A stretch of DNA of 64,000 nucleotides from Zygnema cylindricum (GCA_037447655.1 JBBHKE010001576.1:62001-126000); one strand, 5' to 3'; shown: positions 1 through 11,194, counted from the stretch's first letter. The notes: generated by a model from the letters alone, not told the origin. Program-made: numbers and translations.

Positions 1-742
1 ATAACTATTTTAATCAACACTAAATCATTAATTCAAATAAGACAAAACATTGATGCTTCAAATATTTACACCGACGCATCCAAAAATCCGCGTCATAAGT
101 GACAACTTGCTTAGTCACTTGTCGATAAGTCCACGTAGTGAACCGACATCGCATATGTACGGTCCACTAGATAATGTGTCATAAAAACAATGTGGTCCCT
201 TAAAAAATCAGCTGACGCCATTCGCCTTCCACGTGTACCACGAATCACTTGTCAAACAATCCGTACCATACAAATCTTGTCCGTACCGAAATCACGTACT
301 TCGTCATAAATGTCGCGTGTCAAATACGACGCTCCGTACCGGCGGCGTCACATTTAATAAATGCGGTCTGTCGCATTATGTTTCATATGGCCGGCGTACT
401 TTTCAAATTCTTCGAATATTTCAAATCGAATCGCGAAGCGATCCGCCGTCCATTTCCATTTCGTATTCCGTATTTTTCGTACGCTTCTTCGCGTCACTTA
501 ATTTGTACTTTTTCGTCACCTTAAATTCATATTTCATATCGGATCGCTTCGCGATCCGCCGTACATTTTCAAATGTTTGTTCGCGCCACTCACACGTAAC
601 TTTAATTTTGCTCGTACACTTACTCCCCCAATCCACAAATCCTTTCGAACCTCCACAGTATATAACGTAAATATATACGCACGAAACGTCGCGTGCGCAT
701 CAAATTTCACATACGCACGAAACTAAATCTTCAAAAACAACA
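1..742 (-). repeat. LARD copy 1, 3' LTR (truncated by window edge)
   Basis: Near-identical to 2230-2971. It carries two inverted blocks around the TCGCGA-type palindromes at about 428-450 and 537-560, which could form hairpins. It ends with ACAACA at 742. Confidence 0.85.
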
Positions 743-757
743 CTCCCCCGAAAATTT
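743..757 (-). other. Polypurine tract of LARD copy 1
   Basis: On the minus strand the bases just before the 3' LTR are AAATTTTCGGGGGAG, a purine-rich run ending directly at the LTR, as expected for the plus-strand primer. The corresponding site of copy 2 ends CGAGGAG. Confidence 0.7.
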
Positions 758-1609
758 AGTTTTGTGCATCCATTATGCCACGTCATCAGCTGTCACACTG
801 TCACCTCCATCTGAATCCGCCAAATGCCTCCGACAGAATTTTCCACTTGTTCCACCATCGCTTCCGCTGTCTTCATATGCCTTCCAAGTTTCATAATACA
901 TAATATATATTTTCATTTTCCGATTACAACAAAATTTTATCTTTTCTCAACAATATCTAAATCTGAATCTACTTCTCACAATTCTGTCACAAATCAACTA
1001 AGAATTAAAACCAAACGATCACACTAATAATATATCCCAACTCAAAATTTATACCTCAACCATATCAAATCTAGATTTCAAAATTTTTTCTTTTCTTTTC
1101 CATTTAATAATCTGATCCCAAAATTTCCCATTAAAAATACACTTAACAAATAGTATTTTCCCAAAAATTCTAATAATATCACATTTCCCAAAAATTCCCA
1201 ACAACTCAAAATCTACATTACAAATCCAATTTTCAACAATCATCGATCCACAAAATTTGGATCTCTCCACCACATGTCAAAACTCCACCTTTCGGATCTC
1301 TCTCCCCCAAACGTCGAAATTCCACCTTCCACATTTCTCCATCAAACGAATATGTATTTTCCAAAAATAAAATATCATTTCTCATAATTAATCATTTTCA
1401 TTGAGGGTAGACATTTCGGCACTGTCACTAAGTTAACCCTTGGGGCGATGCAAGATTAAACTCGGCACATACCAACACTATGATAAGGCCGATCTCATGG
1501 GTACACAGACACCATTACTGCAATACAACCAGCAAGAACAAAAATAACCCGCTACAATGCATGTGACACAAACTTACATCGACTTAACCTAACATATGAT
1601 AGATGGGGC
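758..1609 (-). other. Non-coding internal region of LARD copy 1
   Basis: AT-rich sequence of about 850 bp. No gag, protease or pol motif is recognisable in any frame. It is conserved in the inverted LARD copy at 48710-49480, so it is part of the element and not random filler. Confidence 0.7.
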
Positions 1610-1623
1610 GTGGGCCCATAACC
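1610..1623 (-). other. Primer binding site, half-tRNA type (LARD copy 1)
   Basis: On the minus strand GGTTATGGGCCCAC follows the 5' LTR with no gap. From established plant initiator tRNA-Met sequence this is complementary to the anticodon stem-loop (GTGGGCCCATAACC) and not to the 3' CCA end, so priming by a 5' half-tRNA is implied, as known for Drosophila copia. Confidence 0.75.
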
Positions 1624-2971
1624 TGTTGTTCTTTGGTCTAAAATAGACCGCAGAAGCCACCCAAACTATCATGCAAGAAGCTAAGCAAAAATAGGTCAAT
1701 GAACAATCATTTGAAATGCATCCTCCATTTGGCATACAACAACATTTAGGGTTTCATGGAATAATCAACATAAATAAACCCTATGACAACATCTAAGGTT
1801 TGATGGAATAATCGACATAAACAAACCCTAGGACAAATGCATAAACAATGCATATCAAACATATATAAAAACATAAATAAATATTAACACACAAATGCAT
1901 CACACATAAACAAGAGTATAATCAAAGTATAATCATTATATCATTCAAAGTGCATGACCTAATCTGCAACCCTAAAAGTCTACATCTTCGGTCCCCACTT
2001 TACTAACCAGCATTGATGATTTTCCTAATGAAGCTCAAATCTATATATACACTTGTGAGCTGTTAACAAATCACTAAGTGTCAAAATAACTAACATACAT
2101 TACATAACTGTCATTAAATAAAACTAATCGTAAGCGTACACCTGAAAGTCAAGCAATCGTAAGCGTACACTTGTCTGCAAATACGACACATAAATTAAAG
2201 TGTCGATATCCTCATTAATCACGTAAAATATAACTATTTTAATCAACACTAAATCATTAATTCAAATAAGACAAAACATTGATGCTTCAAATATTTACAC
2301 CGACGCATCCAAAAATCCGCGTTATAAGTGACAACTTGCTTAGTCACTTGTCGATAAGTCCACGTAGTGAACCGACATCGCATATGTACGGTCCACTAGA
2401 TAATGTGTCATAAAAACAATGTGGTCCCTTAAAAAATCGGCTGACGCCATTCGCCTTCCACGTGTACCACGAATCACTTGTCAAACAATCCGTACCATAC
2501 AAATCTTGTCCGTACCGAAATCACGTACTTCGTCATAAATGTCGCGTGTCAAATACGACGCTCCGTACCGGCGGCGTCACATTTAATAAATGCGGTCTGT
2601 CGCATTATGTTTCATATGGCCGGCGTACTTTTCAAATTCTTCGAATATTTCAAATCGAATCGCGAAGCGATCCGCCGTCCATTTCCATTTCGTATTCCGT
2701 ATTTTTCGTACGCTTCTTCGCGTCACTTAATTTGTACTTTTTCGTCACCTTAAATTCATATTTCATATCGGATCGCTTCGCGATCCGCCGTACATTTTCA
2801 AATGTTTGTTCGCGCCACTCACACGTAACTTTAATTTTGCTCGTACACTTACTCCCCCAATCCACAAATCCTTTCGAACCTCCACAGTATATAACGTAAA
2901 TATATACGCACGAAACGTCGCGTGCGCATCAAATTTCACATACGCACGAAACTAAATCTTCAAAAACAACA
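1624..2971 (-). repeat. LARD copy 1, 5' LTR (1348 bp, complete)
   Basis: Complete LTR from TGTTGTTC at 1624 to AACAACA at 2971. It includes tandem-like blocks near 1740-1870 with ACAAACCCTA motifs, and CACGTG-like and TATATATA stretches near 2041-2050 that could be promoter parts in minus orientation. Confidence 0.85.
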
Positions 2972-3171
2972 CTTAGTTTATCCCACATAGCCTTAGGTTT
3001 ATCCAACTCAACTATGTGTAAAAAATGACCGTCTTCCACTGCTAGAAAAATTAATGTTGCTGCCTCTTCTTCCCTTCTATCATATCCTGCTTCCTTTTGG
3101 GCTTCAGTAGGTTTTTGTTCAGTGCCTGCTATAATACCCCAGTAATTCTTAAACTTTAGAATTCGGTTCAT
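2972..3171 (-). pseudogene. Copia-type gag, 5' fragment
   Basis: Reading minus from the ATG at 3171, about 66 codons resemble the start of a plant Ty1/copia Gag (UBN2-type capsid). There is an NYW near residue 9, an acidic/Glu-Ala-rich middle and a KAMWDKL motif near residue 60, typical of this domain. The start is supported by its position about 65 bp downstream of a primer site at 3236-3247. The fragment is cut at 2972 by the LARD insertion; the rest of the gene would lie beyond the window's left edge, past the LARD copy. No function is expected from the remaining piece. Confidence 0.7.
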
Positions 3172-3235
3172 CTTAGCTTTCTATAGCAAATAATTACTAA
3201 CATTAAATTTCTAGATGTATGTAATTTTACCTAAA

Positions 3236-3247
3236 GCTCCGATACCA
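3236..3247 (-). other. Primer binding site, canonical initiator tRNA-Met 3' end
   Basis: Minus-strand TGGTATCGGAGC differs by one base from the common plant Copia primer site TGGTATCAGAGC and adjoins the LTR end at 3248. It contrasts with the half-tRNA sites used by the other elements in this window. Confidence 0.8.
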
Positions 3248-4697
3248 TGTTAAGATTTAGAAAAAGTGGTCATAGGATCGTCGAATAACAAGACAGGAAG
3301 CTAAAGAAAACAATTCTCTATATGAGAAAGCAAAGCTTAATTACTAGTGTTGTGTATCGGTAAAAAACTTATCGCGATAACACCGATACCGATAGTTATC
3401 GGTTATCGAACGGTCAACGGTCCCGATATATTTGTACTTTCTGTACTTTCTGTCCAGAGTGCTTTCTATCCGGTAAACTAAACGGAAATTTACGAGAAAT
3501 GTACGGTTGTTTACGGGAAATGTACGGAATTTGACGAAAAAATACGTTGCACTTTGTAGTACTTTTTGGGCGATTAACTGAACATAAATTTTACGGGAAC
3601 GTACGGAATTGTACCGATAAACTGATTATCATGGAACGATAATAAAACGGCGGACACAAAGTACAACGGATGCAAAATAACATTATGCGCGCCGCCGGAA
3701 TCGAACGGACGACATCCAATGAGAAAATACGAGCGGACGGTCAGCGTGAGCGCCGACATCTCGGAATGGCTTTTTTGGCGGCTTTTGCCAAAAAGCCGAT
3801 GGATTGGCACGTGGCAGGTTTCCAGTGGATCCCAAAAAATAAAGGGACAAAGCCACGACGTCGGATGTGAAAGGTACATCGTTTTAACTGGAGCCGTACT
3901 AAATTCGTACACATCTTATGCCGGCTACTGTACTTTCTGCTTGTACAAATGATCTGATTGGTAGGTACCTCAGGGGTTGTGAGTAGGGCGCGTCGGGGGA
4001 ATAAGACGTACAGTTGAGTGTACATGCCGTACATTTATCTGTACAACTCGTACAGTTATCGCCGATAGTTATCGTTATCGGCATTATCGCCGATAAATAG
4101 CCGATATTATCAGCTACTTTTCGGCGATAAGACCGATAGCGATATATCGTACCAATATATCGATTATCGGGTCCCCGAAAAAAGGCCCATATCGGTTATC
4201 GGCAAATCCTTACCGATACACACCACTATTAATTACTGAACAAGGAAGAAGATAGATTAATTCCACGACAAAATAAACACTCAGTAGCAAAAATAGTAGT
4301 AGAGAAAAATTGGAGAGAATCATTCAGTAGATTGATGATTAAGTTTCAATGTCAAGCATGAGTACATTTTATATGTGTAGGTGATGTAGGTACTACGCTA
4401 CTTGTCTATCACGTAAAGGAACAAATTCCTAACTTGTGAACTACGTAACAAAATCAACGATCGTAATTCCCTACGTGATATAGACTCAAAATCTGCGACA
4501 CTTAAACTTGCTGTACAGTACAAGTAAGCTACGAGGTTACATCAAATCTTGACGTCTACGCAAAGTTAACTTGACGTCTACGTAAATGTATCGTGACGTC
4601 TATTCAACCGTACCTTACGTTTACTCAACCGTACCTGTACCTAACATGACTTTACTTGCCTTCTATCACACACAAAATTGACTTATTGTCCTTAACA
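3248..4697 (-). repeat. Copia LTR (5' LTR of a minus-strand element), split by hAT copy A
   Basis: Bounded by TGTTAAG at 3248 and CTTAACA at 4691-4697, a perfect 7-bp terminal inverted repeat with TG...CA ends. Removing the nested hAT element (3345-4228) and one target copy leaves an LTR of about 560 bp. The primer site and gag start lie immediately inside on the minus strand. Confidence 0.75.
3345..4228. mobile_element. hAT-like non-autonomous element, copy A
   Basis: Begins TAGTGTTGTGTATCGGTAA and ends with the imperfect complement (CTTACCGATACACACCACTA). It is flanked by perfect 8-bp duplications TTAATTAC at 3337-3344 and 4229-4236. The 8-bp duplication and YA-start termini fit the hAT superfamily. 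The 884 bp have no transposase; the small ORFs are not conserved between copies. Ends are rich in TATCG/CGATA motifs, possible transposase sites. Orientation is opposite to copies C and D. Confidence 0.85.
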
Positions 4698-5404
4698 GAC
4701 AATGGATCTATAATTATAACATAAGACTGTTTCAATGGTTGTTCTAGCAAGAGAATGCCCAAATATTACTTAATATTATTAGTAAACCAGTTGAATTTTA
4801 AGAAAATTACGAATATATCGGATTGTTGTTCGATTAGAACCATGTGCGTCTAAAACCCCTCACAGAAACCTTAACCGCCATACGACAATAAATAATATTT
4901 TTAGTCTTTGGGAAAAAACAACATGAAATAAATAAATGTGAAGACTATCTTTAAGGAATAGCAGATGCTAAAACATCCAAATTTTTCATTTTTATTAAGT
5001 TTTAGATTTGTTGTATCATTAAAGTTTAATGACTCTCATTCCAAACGCGTAAGATTCACCGATGATCTAAGCGTCGACGAGCCAAAAATTTCCGACATTC
5101 CAAGTCTGGTTAACAATCCAAAATGTTATTGAACTGCACAATTTGTTGACAATCTAAGGTCTATTAACAATCTAACTAAAATTGATCATTGAACAGTAAA
5201 ATTCTAAGTTTTAAAAATAATATCACTGAAAGGGACTATTGTAGGATTCTTTGGCCGTGAGTTAATTTAAAATCTCATAGAATTTCATTGTTTAACGGTT
5301 CTACGTTATACAGGTGGAAACCAGTATTTCTGGTCAATAAAATATTGGTAGTCACCAAAACGAAAAAAAGAACAAAAACAAAAGCAATAACATATCTCAC
5401 ATTA

Positions 5405-5490
5405 TTATTGGAGTGGGTGAGAGGGAGAGGGAGAGTGGAGGGGGAGGGAGGGCGAGGGGGAGGGGGAAGTGGAGAGGGAGAGAGAGAGAA
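5405..5490. repeat. Purine-rich GGGAGA-type low-complexity tract
   Basis: About 85 bp of GAGAGGGAGAGG-type sequence on the plus strand, interrupted by a few T. Smaller relative of the block at 9940-10525. Confidence 0.8.
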
Positions 5491-5621
5491 GCTAAAAATG
5501 AATGAAGGCTTTAAAACCTCTGAAACAAATAGTACCTAAAGCTCCACATCAACATTAAGGAAAAATCACACACATTTAAGAAAAATCAAATGTGCGCAAA
5601 ACAAATGTTCATAATCTTAAA

Positions 5622-5757
5622 TTTTCTCCCCCTCTCCCTCTCCTCTCCATGTCCCTCACTCTCCTCCCTCTCTCTCCCTCTCTTCTACCACCCCCATCCC
5701 TCTCTTCACCCTCTCTCTTTCTCTCCCTCTCCGTCCCTCTCTTCGTCTCTCTCTCTA
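5622..5757. repeat. Pyrimidine-rich CTCCCT-type tract
   Basis: About 135 bp of CCCTCTCCCTCTCC-type sequence. It is the complement in composition of the tract at 5405-5490, so the two could pair over 130 bp of spacer. Confidence 0.8.
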
Positions 5758-6283
5758 GAAAAATAAATGAATCAATCAAAACCACTTTAAGTTCTCAAAA
5801 AATATATGAGGCATACTTATAATTTAGGAAAACCCAAATAATTTTGAAAACCCTAAGAATTTTGAACATTGAGTTTTCCACAAAAAAACACAAGTTACTC
5901 AAAACTCGTAGAATTCCAAATACCCTAAAAAAATATAAAATACTTTGAAAGCATCGCTTATAGTTCCACACATACCTCAGAGACTCGGCCACGTGGATAA
6001 AGTCGTAAGCGCCACGTGGCAAGAAAATGCCTTTGGTCGAAAGACAACAATGTGACGACCGTTCAATCGATTCAATATGATAGTACGGTACATAGAGAAC
6101 CGCTACTATGTTTAATGGTTTTTCGCCACTTTAAACAGGCTTTTCCGCGTGCACACTTGTCGATTTTTGACTCGAGATTACTAGCAAGAAAGTAAAAAAC
6201 TAAAAATGTTACCGTTGTCGGTTTAAGAATCCCTCAACAAGTGCACATAGATTTTTTTTTTAACTGAATAAAAAAGGATTAGC

Positions 6284-6504
6284 TACACCGTGTATCGCTA
6301 TTAGTGTTAATGTTTTTTTCGTCACTTAATTCATATTTTCTCTGTACACACACGTCGGATTATGGATCTGACGGTGGCGTTCGAAAGATAAGATTCCCAG
6401 CTTCCGGTCGTCGGTCTCAGATTGAAAATCGGACATGTGTGTACGGAGAAAATATGTTTATAGTGGCGAAAAAGTTGTCAACACTAATAGCGATACACGG
6501 TGTA
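6284..6504. mobile_element. Foldback MITE (TACACCG family)
   Basis: A perfect 25-bp terminal inverted repeat (6284-6308 against 6480-6504, starting TACACCGTGTATCGC). Complementarity continues imperfectly for roughly 50 bp more, so most of the 221 bp folds back. TA is present at both ends, consistent with a TA target duplication. No ORF. Its right TA coincides with the start of hAT copy B. Confidence 0.75.
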
Positions 6505-7382
6505 TTGTTGTGTATTGAGCAATTATTCAACGCGATAAATCCTATATCGATAATTATCGGTTATCGAACGGTGAGGTATCGCTCCGGCACCAACAAAAAT
6601 TATCGCCGACAATTATCTTTTTGGGGGGTGGAAGTGGTTCGTACCACAGTACGAGATTATGGTATGGATATAAAAAACGAAATGAGTACGGAGCAGAGGT
6701 CGCAAAAGTCAAAATTTTAGATAACCGAAATCGACCGTTTTTTTTTTTTCAAAATCTGAGTACCCGACGCCCGACCGGTTTATGTCACGCTCCAAAATTG
6801 TTAACCGTTACCAAAAACGCGTTTACGCAAAAAAAAGTTAGCCGAAACTCGATTTCTCGCGACTAACCGTACCTGCCCCTACCCGAATAAGTACAAAATT
6901 TGTGGTGTATCTCCCTTATACCTTCCACAATACCAAGAGTACAAAGTACAATAATGTTGGATAGTATGGACAGGACAAAACTTTCAATTTTTTTTCCTTT
7001 TGTGCTTACCCGACCATAACTGTTTTTTTTTTTTTTCCTGAATCACCCGCCTGAATCCGCCCGACCCCCCAAATTTGGCAACCGAATCCGTTCCGGATCC
7101 GACGGGGGCGATCGGTTAAGGGTCGGTTACGGTTTCGGCTAACCGTTTGCAACCTCGCGACCGGATGGGGGGGGCTTTTCGGAAATATTTTACAATCCAT
7201 TCCATACCAAAGTTTGGAGTTGTCGGCCCGATATATATCGGTAACCATTGCGATATATCGGAAATTCATGGCGATAATTCCTTTAGCAATATATGGTATC
7301 GATATATCAATATATTGTTTATCGGTGAGTAAAAAATAGGTAAATATCGGTTATCGGAAAAAGGCTACCGGTACACAACATT
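6505..7382. mobile_element. hAT-like non-autonomous element, copy B (diverged)
   Basis: Starts TTGTTGTGTATTGAGC right after the MITE's TA, and shares with copy A the block ATCGATAATTATCGGTTATC followed by GAACGG. It ends in ATCGGTTATCGGAAAAAGG and CGGTACACAACATTA. Flanks GGATTAGC (6276-6283) and AAATTAGC (from about 7382) are a plausible decayed 8-bp duplication. No transposase is visible. Confidence 0.6.
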
Positions 7383-8700
7383 AAATTAGCACTAATAACG
7401 ATATAGGGTGTGCTACATAAAGTCATAAACGCTAACCTGTTAGTATCTATATCGAAATTTCAGTATTAGATCACGATATACAACAACACGATAGACGACA
7501 TGGCGTAGATTTTGAGCGGGTACACCGTGTACACAATCTATCGATTCTTTTGATGCGCATAGCAAGGTGGTGCGGTACTTCAGGGGACGTTGAGAATTGG
7601 ATTTCTCGGCGTGGCGATATGATGTTTGCCAATGTTTTTCTTTCATTATATCGCGAAAAGTAGGAGGTCGCCGTTGATTGTTTTTAACACGTTTTGTTCC
7701 CAGAGTCTTAAAAGAGTCCACGGTTACAACATACAAATCTTGTCCAAGGAAAACTTAAACAAGGAACAGTGCCACATTTCCCGTCAACGTGATTTTAAGA
7801 GTTTTGCATTAAATACATTCCGGACCTAAGATCTTTTACAATTGGGATGCTTAGGATGAATGTATATTTGAATTACATTTTTGACTGGATATTTTGTTCC
7901 TAGGAGGAGACGGTTTTGAATTCAATTCTCGCATGTAAAGTGCGTTGGGATCCAAGAAGTAAAACTTTATTAGAAAAAAATAATGGTAAACTGTCTGAGT
8001 ACACGGGATCAAAATAAAAAAAGAAAGGGAAAAACAAAATTGAAAAATCGAACATGGGCGAAGCAAACAAAAAAAAGAAAGACGGTAGAAAGGAGGAAAA
8101 TAAAGACTTTATTAAGGAAGCACAATGGTAAACCAACTGAGTACATGAGAACAAAAAAAAGAAGAAAGACAAAAACGAAATTGAAAAACCGAACATGCGT
8201 GAAGCAAACAAAAAAAAGAAAAAGGTTGAAAGAAAGAAAATAATTAACAAACAAGGAAAGGGACACCTGGCACAAAACAACAAAAAAATAGCGTACCCAA
8301 AACAAAAAACTACCGGCTTGAACTTCGACGGAGATGAAGAAACTACTGAAAGCAAAAACCCATCAACGATATCCCCTTTTTGAGGGCTTTTTACGAAAGA
8401 AAAAAATATTGTTTCTTAACCAAAATAGGATTTTCAGTAAACTTACACTGAAAAAAAGGATGTGAAAGTACATCATGAAACAATAGTTGAATAGAAAAGT
8501 TGTGTGAAAATCGAAGGATTTTTTGCCCCAATTCAAAAAAAAAATCAAAATTTCGAGTAAGCATAATGTAATTGCCTCAATTTTTTTTTTAAAAAGAGGA
8601 GAAATGGACTAACTCTCATTAATTTTTTCAGAAACGAATTGAAGTTTGTTCTTCATCGCATCAAAATATTTTAGTAAAGAAAAAAAAAGAAAAAAAAGCT
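7383..8700. other. Non-coding spacer with a partial MITE-like end
   Basis: Starts with ACTAATAACGATATAGGGTGTGC, resembling the right terminus of the TACACCG MITE family. The rest is AT-rich with poly-A/T runs and the tandem duplication noted separately. No coding signal is convincing; long ORFs here are Lys- or Phe-rich by composition. Confidence 0.5.
7983..8221. repeat. Imperfect tandem duplication, period about 143 bp
   Basis: 7983-8080 and 8127-8221 share GGTAAAC..CTGAGTACA..G, a run of A-rich codon-like sequence, ATTGAAAAA.CGAACATG and GAAGCAAACAAAAAAAAGAAA. Both copies are A-rich on the plus strand. Confidence 0.7.
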
Positions 8701-8740
8701 GAAGATGTTAGTACCCAAAAAAGGTGCCCTAATATCCCCC

Positions 8741-9730
8741 CCCCCCCCCCACCCCCCCCCCCCCCTTCCCCTCTCTCCTCCCCACCCCTCCATCTCTAGT
8801 GACTCTTCTGCCCTGAAATTTTTTACCTCCTCTTCCCTCTACCCCATTGCTCCCTGTCCTTACAATATCTGTCGCCTTGTTCCCTCCCTTTACCCGTCTC
8901 GCTGTCTCACTCTCTCATTTCCTCTTCTTATCTCTCTTACCTCGATCTTTAGTAATCTTTTTCGTCCCCGTCTCCCCTCTTACCCCTGTCCTCCTCTAAT
9001 TTTACCTTCCCCTAAATACTTTTTCGCAACACTCTCTTTATCTCCCAGATTCTTCCTTTCTCCCTTTCCCTCTTTCTCCATTTCTCCCTTCCTTCCTTTC
9101 CCCCTTTCTCCATTTCTTTTCTTCCCTTTCTTCCTCTCTCCTTTTCTCCCTTTATCCCTTTCTCCCACTTTCTTCTCCTCTTTTCCAGTCTCCTTACATT
9201 ACCATTTCACTTCCCCTCTCTCGTTTGTCTCCTATCCCTCCCTCTCCCTCTCCCTCTCCCTCCAAACTACTTTTCCCTCTCGTTCTTCTCACTCTCTTCC
9301 AAGGCTCTCCTTGCCGCTCTCCTCGCTTTTTTTTTCGCCGTCCTCTCCTCTCTCTTCCTCCTTTTCAAAATTGTCTTCCCTGGTTTCACTTTTGAAGCAA
9401 TCAACGCTTTCCTCAGTTTTTGCTCCTCTCTCTTTTGCTTACGAGGTTTTTTCACTCTCTTTGTCTTTTCTCCCTCTCCTTCTCCTTCTCGATTTCCTTC
9501 TCCTTCTCCTTCTCCTCTTCGTCTTCCATCTCGTTCTCCTATTCCTTCTCCTTCTCCTTCTCCCTCTCCTCTTCCTTCTCCTTCCATTCTCTCTTCTTTA
9601 TTCCCAACCTCTGAAACACTCAACCTTCCAGCCTTCCCATGGCTCTCTCCCTCCTCTCTCTCATCGTCTCCCTCACCCTCTTCCTCCTTTGCCTTCCTTA
9701 TCTTTTCCTCATTCACCTTCCTATTTTTCC
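8741..9730. repeat. Kilobase-long pyrimidine tract
   Basis: Nearly 1 kb in which the plus strand is mostly C and T, opening with a poly-C run (8741-8765) and containing CTCCCT and CTTCTC hexamer blocks (9240-9263, 9476-9590). ORFs across it (Ser/Pro/Phe/Leu-rich, or Glu/Arg/Lys-rich on the other strand) are compositional. Confidence 0.85.
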
Positions 9731-9767
9731 CCATCGGAATAAATTCTCTGCAAACCCGAAACAAAAA

Positions 9768-10525
9768 AAAAACAGGGGAAACAAAAAAAAGGGAAGGGGG
9801 GGGGGAAAGAAAAAAAAAAAAAAGAAAAAAAAAAAAAAAAAAAAAAAGGGGGAAAAAAAAAAAAAAACTCGGAAGAACTGATAAAATTTAGACAAAAAAA
9901 AAGTTAATCAAAAATAGTAAAACTTTTGCAAGTTGGCGAAAGATCAAGGGGGAGGGGGAGGGGGAGGGGGAGGGGGAGGAAGAAGGAAAGGAAGAGGGAG
10001 AAGGAGAGGGAGAGGCAGAGGAAGGGGGAGAGGGAGAGGGAGAGGGAGAGGGAGAGGGAGAGGGAGAGGGAGAGGGAGAGGGGGAGGGGGAGGGGGAGGA
10101 AGAAGGAAAGGAAGAGGGAGAAGGAGAGGGAGAGGCAGAGGAAGGGGGAGAGGCAGAGGAAGGGGGAGAGGGAGAGGGAGAGGGAGAGGGAGAGGGAGAG
10201 GGAGAGGGAGAGGGAGAGGGAGAGGGAGAGGGAGAGGGAGAGTGAGAGGGAGAGGGAGAGGGAGAGGGAGGGGGAGAGGGAGAGGGAGAGGGAGAGGGAG
10301 AGGGAGAGGGAGAGGGAGAGGGAGAGGGAGAGGGAGAGGGAGAGGGAGAGGGAGAGGGAGAGGGAGAGGGAGAGGGAGAGGGAGAGGGAGAGGGAGGGGG
10401 AGAGGGAGGGGGAGAGGGAGAGGGAGAGGGAGAGGGAGTGGGAGAGGGAGGGGGAGCGGGAGAGGGAGGGGAAGAGGTAGGGGGAGGGGGAGGGGGAGGG
10501 GGAGGGGAGGCGGAGGGCAAGGCGG
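9768..10525. repeat. Kilobase-scale purine tract with (GGGAGA)n core
   Basis: Opens with poly-A interrupted by G (9768-9870) and continues as GGGGGA and GGGAGA repeats. From about 10145 to 10440 the hexamer GGGAGA is almost uninterrupted. A 60-80 bp block (9950-10025) is duplicated at 10080-10145. It follows the pyrimidine tract 8741-9730 at only about 40 bp distance. Confidence 0.9.
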
Positions 10526-10534
10526 AAATACCAA

Positions 10535-10752
10535 AATTCAAAATCCCTAAAAAATCCAAAATTCTTAAAATTTCTTAAAACCCTGAAAATTCCAGAAACC
10601 CTAATTCCTAAAATTCTCCAAAACTTCAATTAAAAATTTCTGCAAACCCTGATGAGTGTTCCGAAAAAAAATAAAAAAAATTAGAAAACCCTAATCACTC
10701 CAGGGCCTCTAAAAAAAACCACAAACCCTAATAATACCGAAACCCTAATAAT
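10535..10752. repeat. Degenerate AAACCCTAA-rich stretch
   Basis: Seven or more scattered CCCTAA or AACCCTAA motifs separated by A/T-rich bases. They match the plant telomere heptamer unit but are not in register, so this is interstitial telomere-like or a decayed repeat and not a telomere. Confidence 0.6.
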
Positions 10753-10789
10753 GCTAAAAAAAAAAATCCGTACATTAGGTACAATCATC

Positions 10790-11050
10790 CCATGCTGTTC
10801 CGTACATACCTCACAGACTGTTTGGTTTTTACCACGTGAAGAAATTTTGATGCGCCACGTGGCAAGGAGAAAATGTGCTTCCTCCCTTCTAATACGTAAT
10901 CGCAAAGCGTCAGCAAAAGTGTACGGTATTCGGCTACGCGAAGGGCTTTCTCTGAAACATAAAGTGAAGTACAGTACAGTACAGTACTTTAAAGTACAAT
11001 GCAATAATCGTACGGACAGCATAGTACAGTACAGTACAGTACAGTGCTGT
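10790..11050. repeat. Dispersed block related to 5960-6025, followed by AGTAC microsatellite
   Basis: CCGTACATACCTCACAGACT...CCACGTG...GCGCCACGTGGCAAG parallels the block at 5970-6022. It is followed by AGTAC/GTACA pentamer runs at 10965-10985 and 11020-11044. Confidence 0.55.
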
Positions 11051-11194
11051 ACTTGATACGACGAAATTTACCTTAAAAAATAAAAAACGCACTAATAGGA
11101 GGTTTCATTAAAATACTGATATAGCGTTACAAGTTTCAAGATTGTACGGTATAGTACGGTTCAGTTTGGTACGGTACGGTACAAAGCATTATAG

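Larger units (their letters stand above)
1..2971 (-). mobile_element. LARD copy 1: young non-autonomous LTR retrotransposon (left end outside window)
   Basis: Positions 1-742 are repeated directly at 2230-2971, with two base differences seen by eye (near 85-96 and 218). The right LTR is 1624-2971 and starts TGTTGTTCTTTGG and ends AAAAACAACA, so it has TG...CA ends with a short TGTTGTT/AACAACA inverted repeat. Between the LTRs lie about 880 bp with a primer binding site and a purine tract but no gag or pol homology. Orientation is minus because the primer site adjoins the right LTR. A full-length copy would be near 3.6 kb. It is inserted in a Copia gag; the right flank is CTTAG and the left flank is outside the window. 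Short ORFs in the LTR look like chance ORFs. LARD is a working name; no autonomous relative is seen in the window. Confidence 0.85.
4698..6283. other. Non-coding spacer
   Basis: AT-rich sequence without coding signal. It contains a purine tract (5405-5490), a pyrimidine tract (5622-5757), loose AAACCCTAA-like motifs (5830-5940) and a block with two CACGTGG motifs (5960-6025) that recurs near 10795-10870. Confidence 0.6.

Noticed and set aside
233-670. 145-residue open frame found identically at 2462-2899
   Set aside because: It lies inside the LARD LTR and is identical only because the two LTRs are nearly identical. No protein family is visible, and the solo LTR at 56176-57622 does not keep the frame.
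3670-4034. Short frames inside hAT copy A, with counterparts in copies C and D
   Set aside because: They are shared only as sequence of the non-autonomous element and do not keep one frame between copies, so they are not transposase.
8705-9764. 345-residue Ser/Pro/Leu-rich frame and its opposite-strand counterpart
   Set aside because: Pure consequence of the pyrimidine tract; no start context, domain or codon bias.
9888-10629. Long Arg/Gly, Ser/Pro, Leu/Pro and Glu/Arg repeat proteins in several frames
   Set aside because: They are translations of the (GGGAGA)n block on both strands and depend on the hexamer only.
10535-10752. Telomere or recent telomere insertion
   Set aside because: CCCTAA motifs are scattered and out of register, within A-rich sequence.
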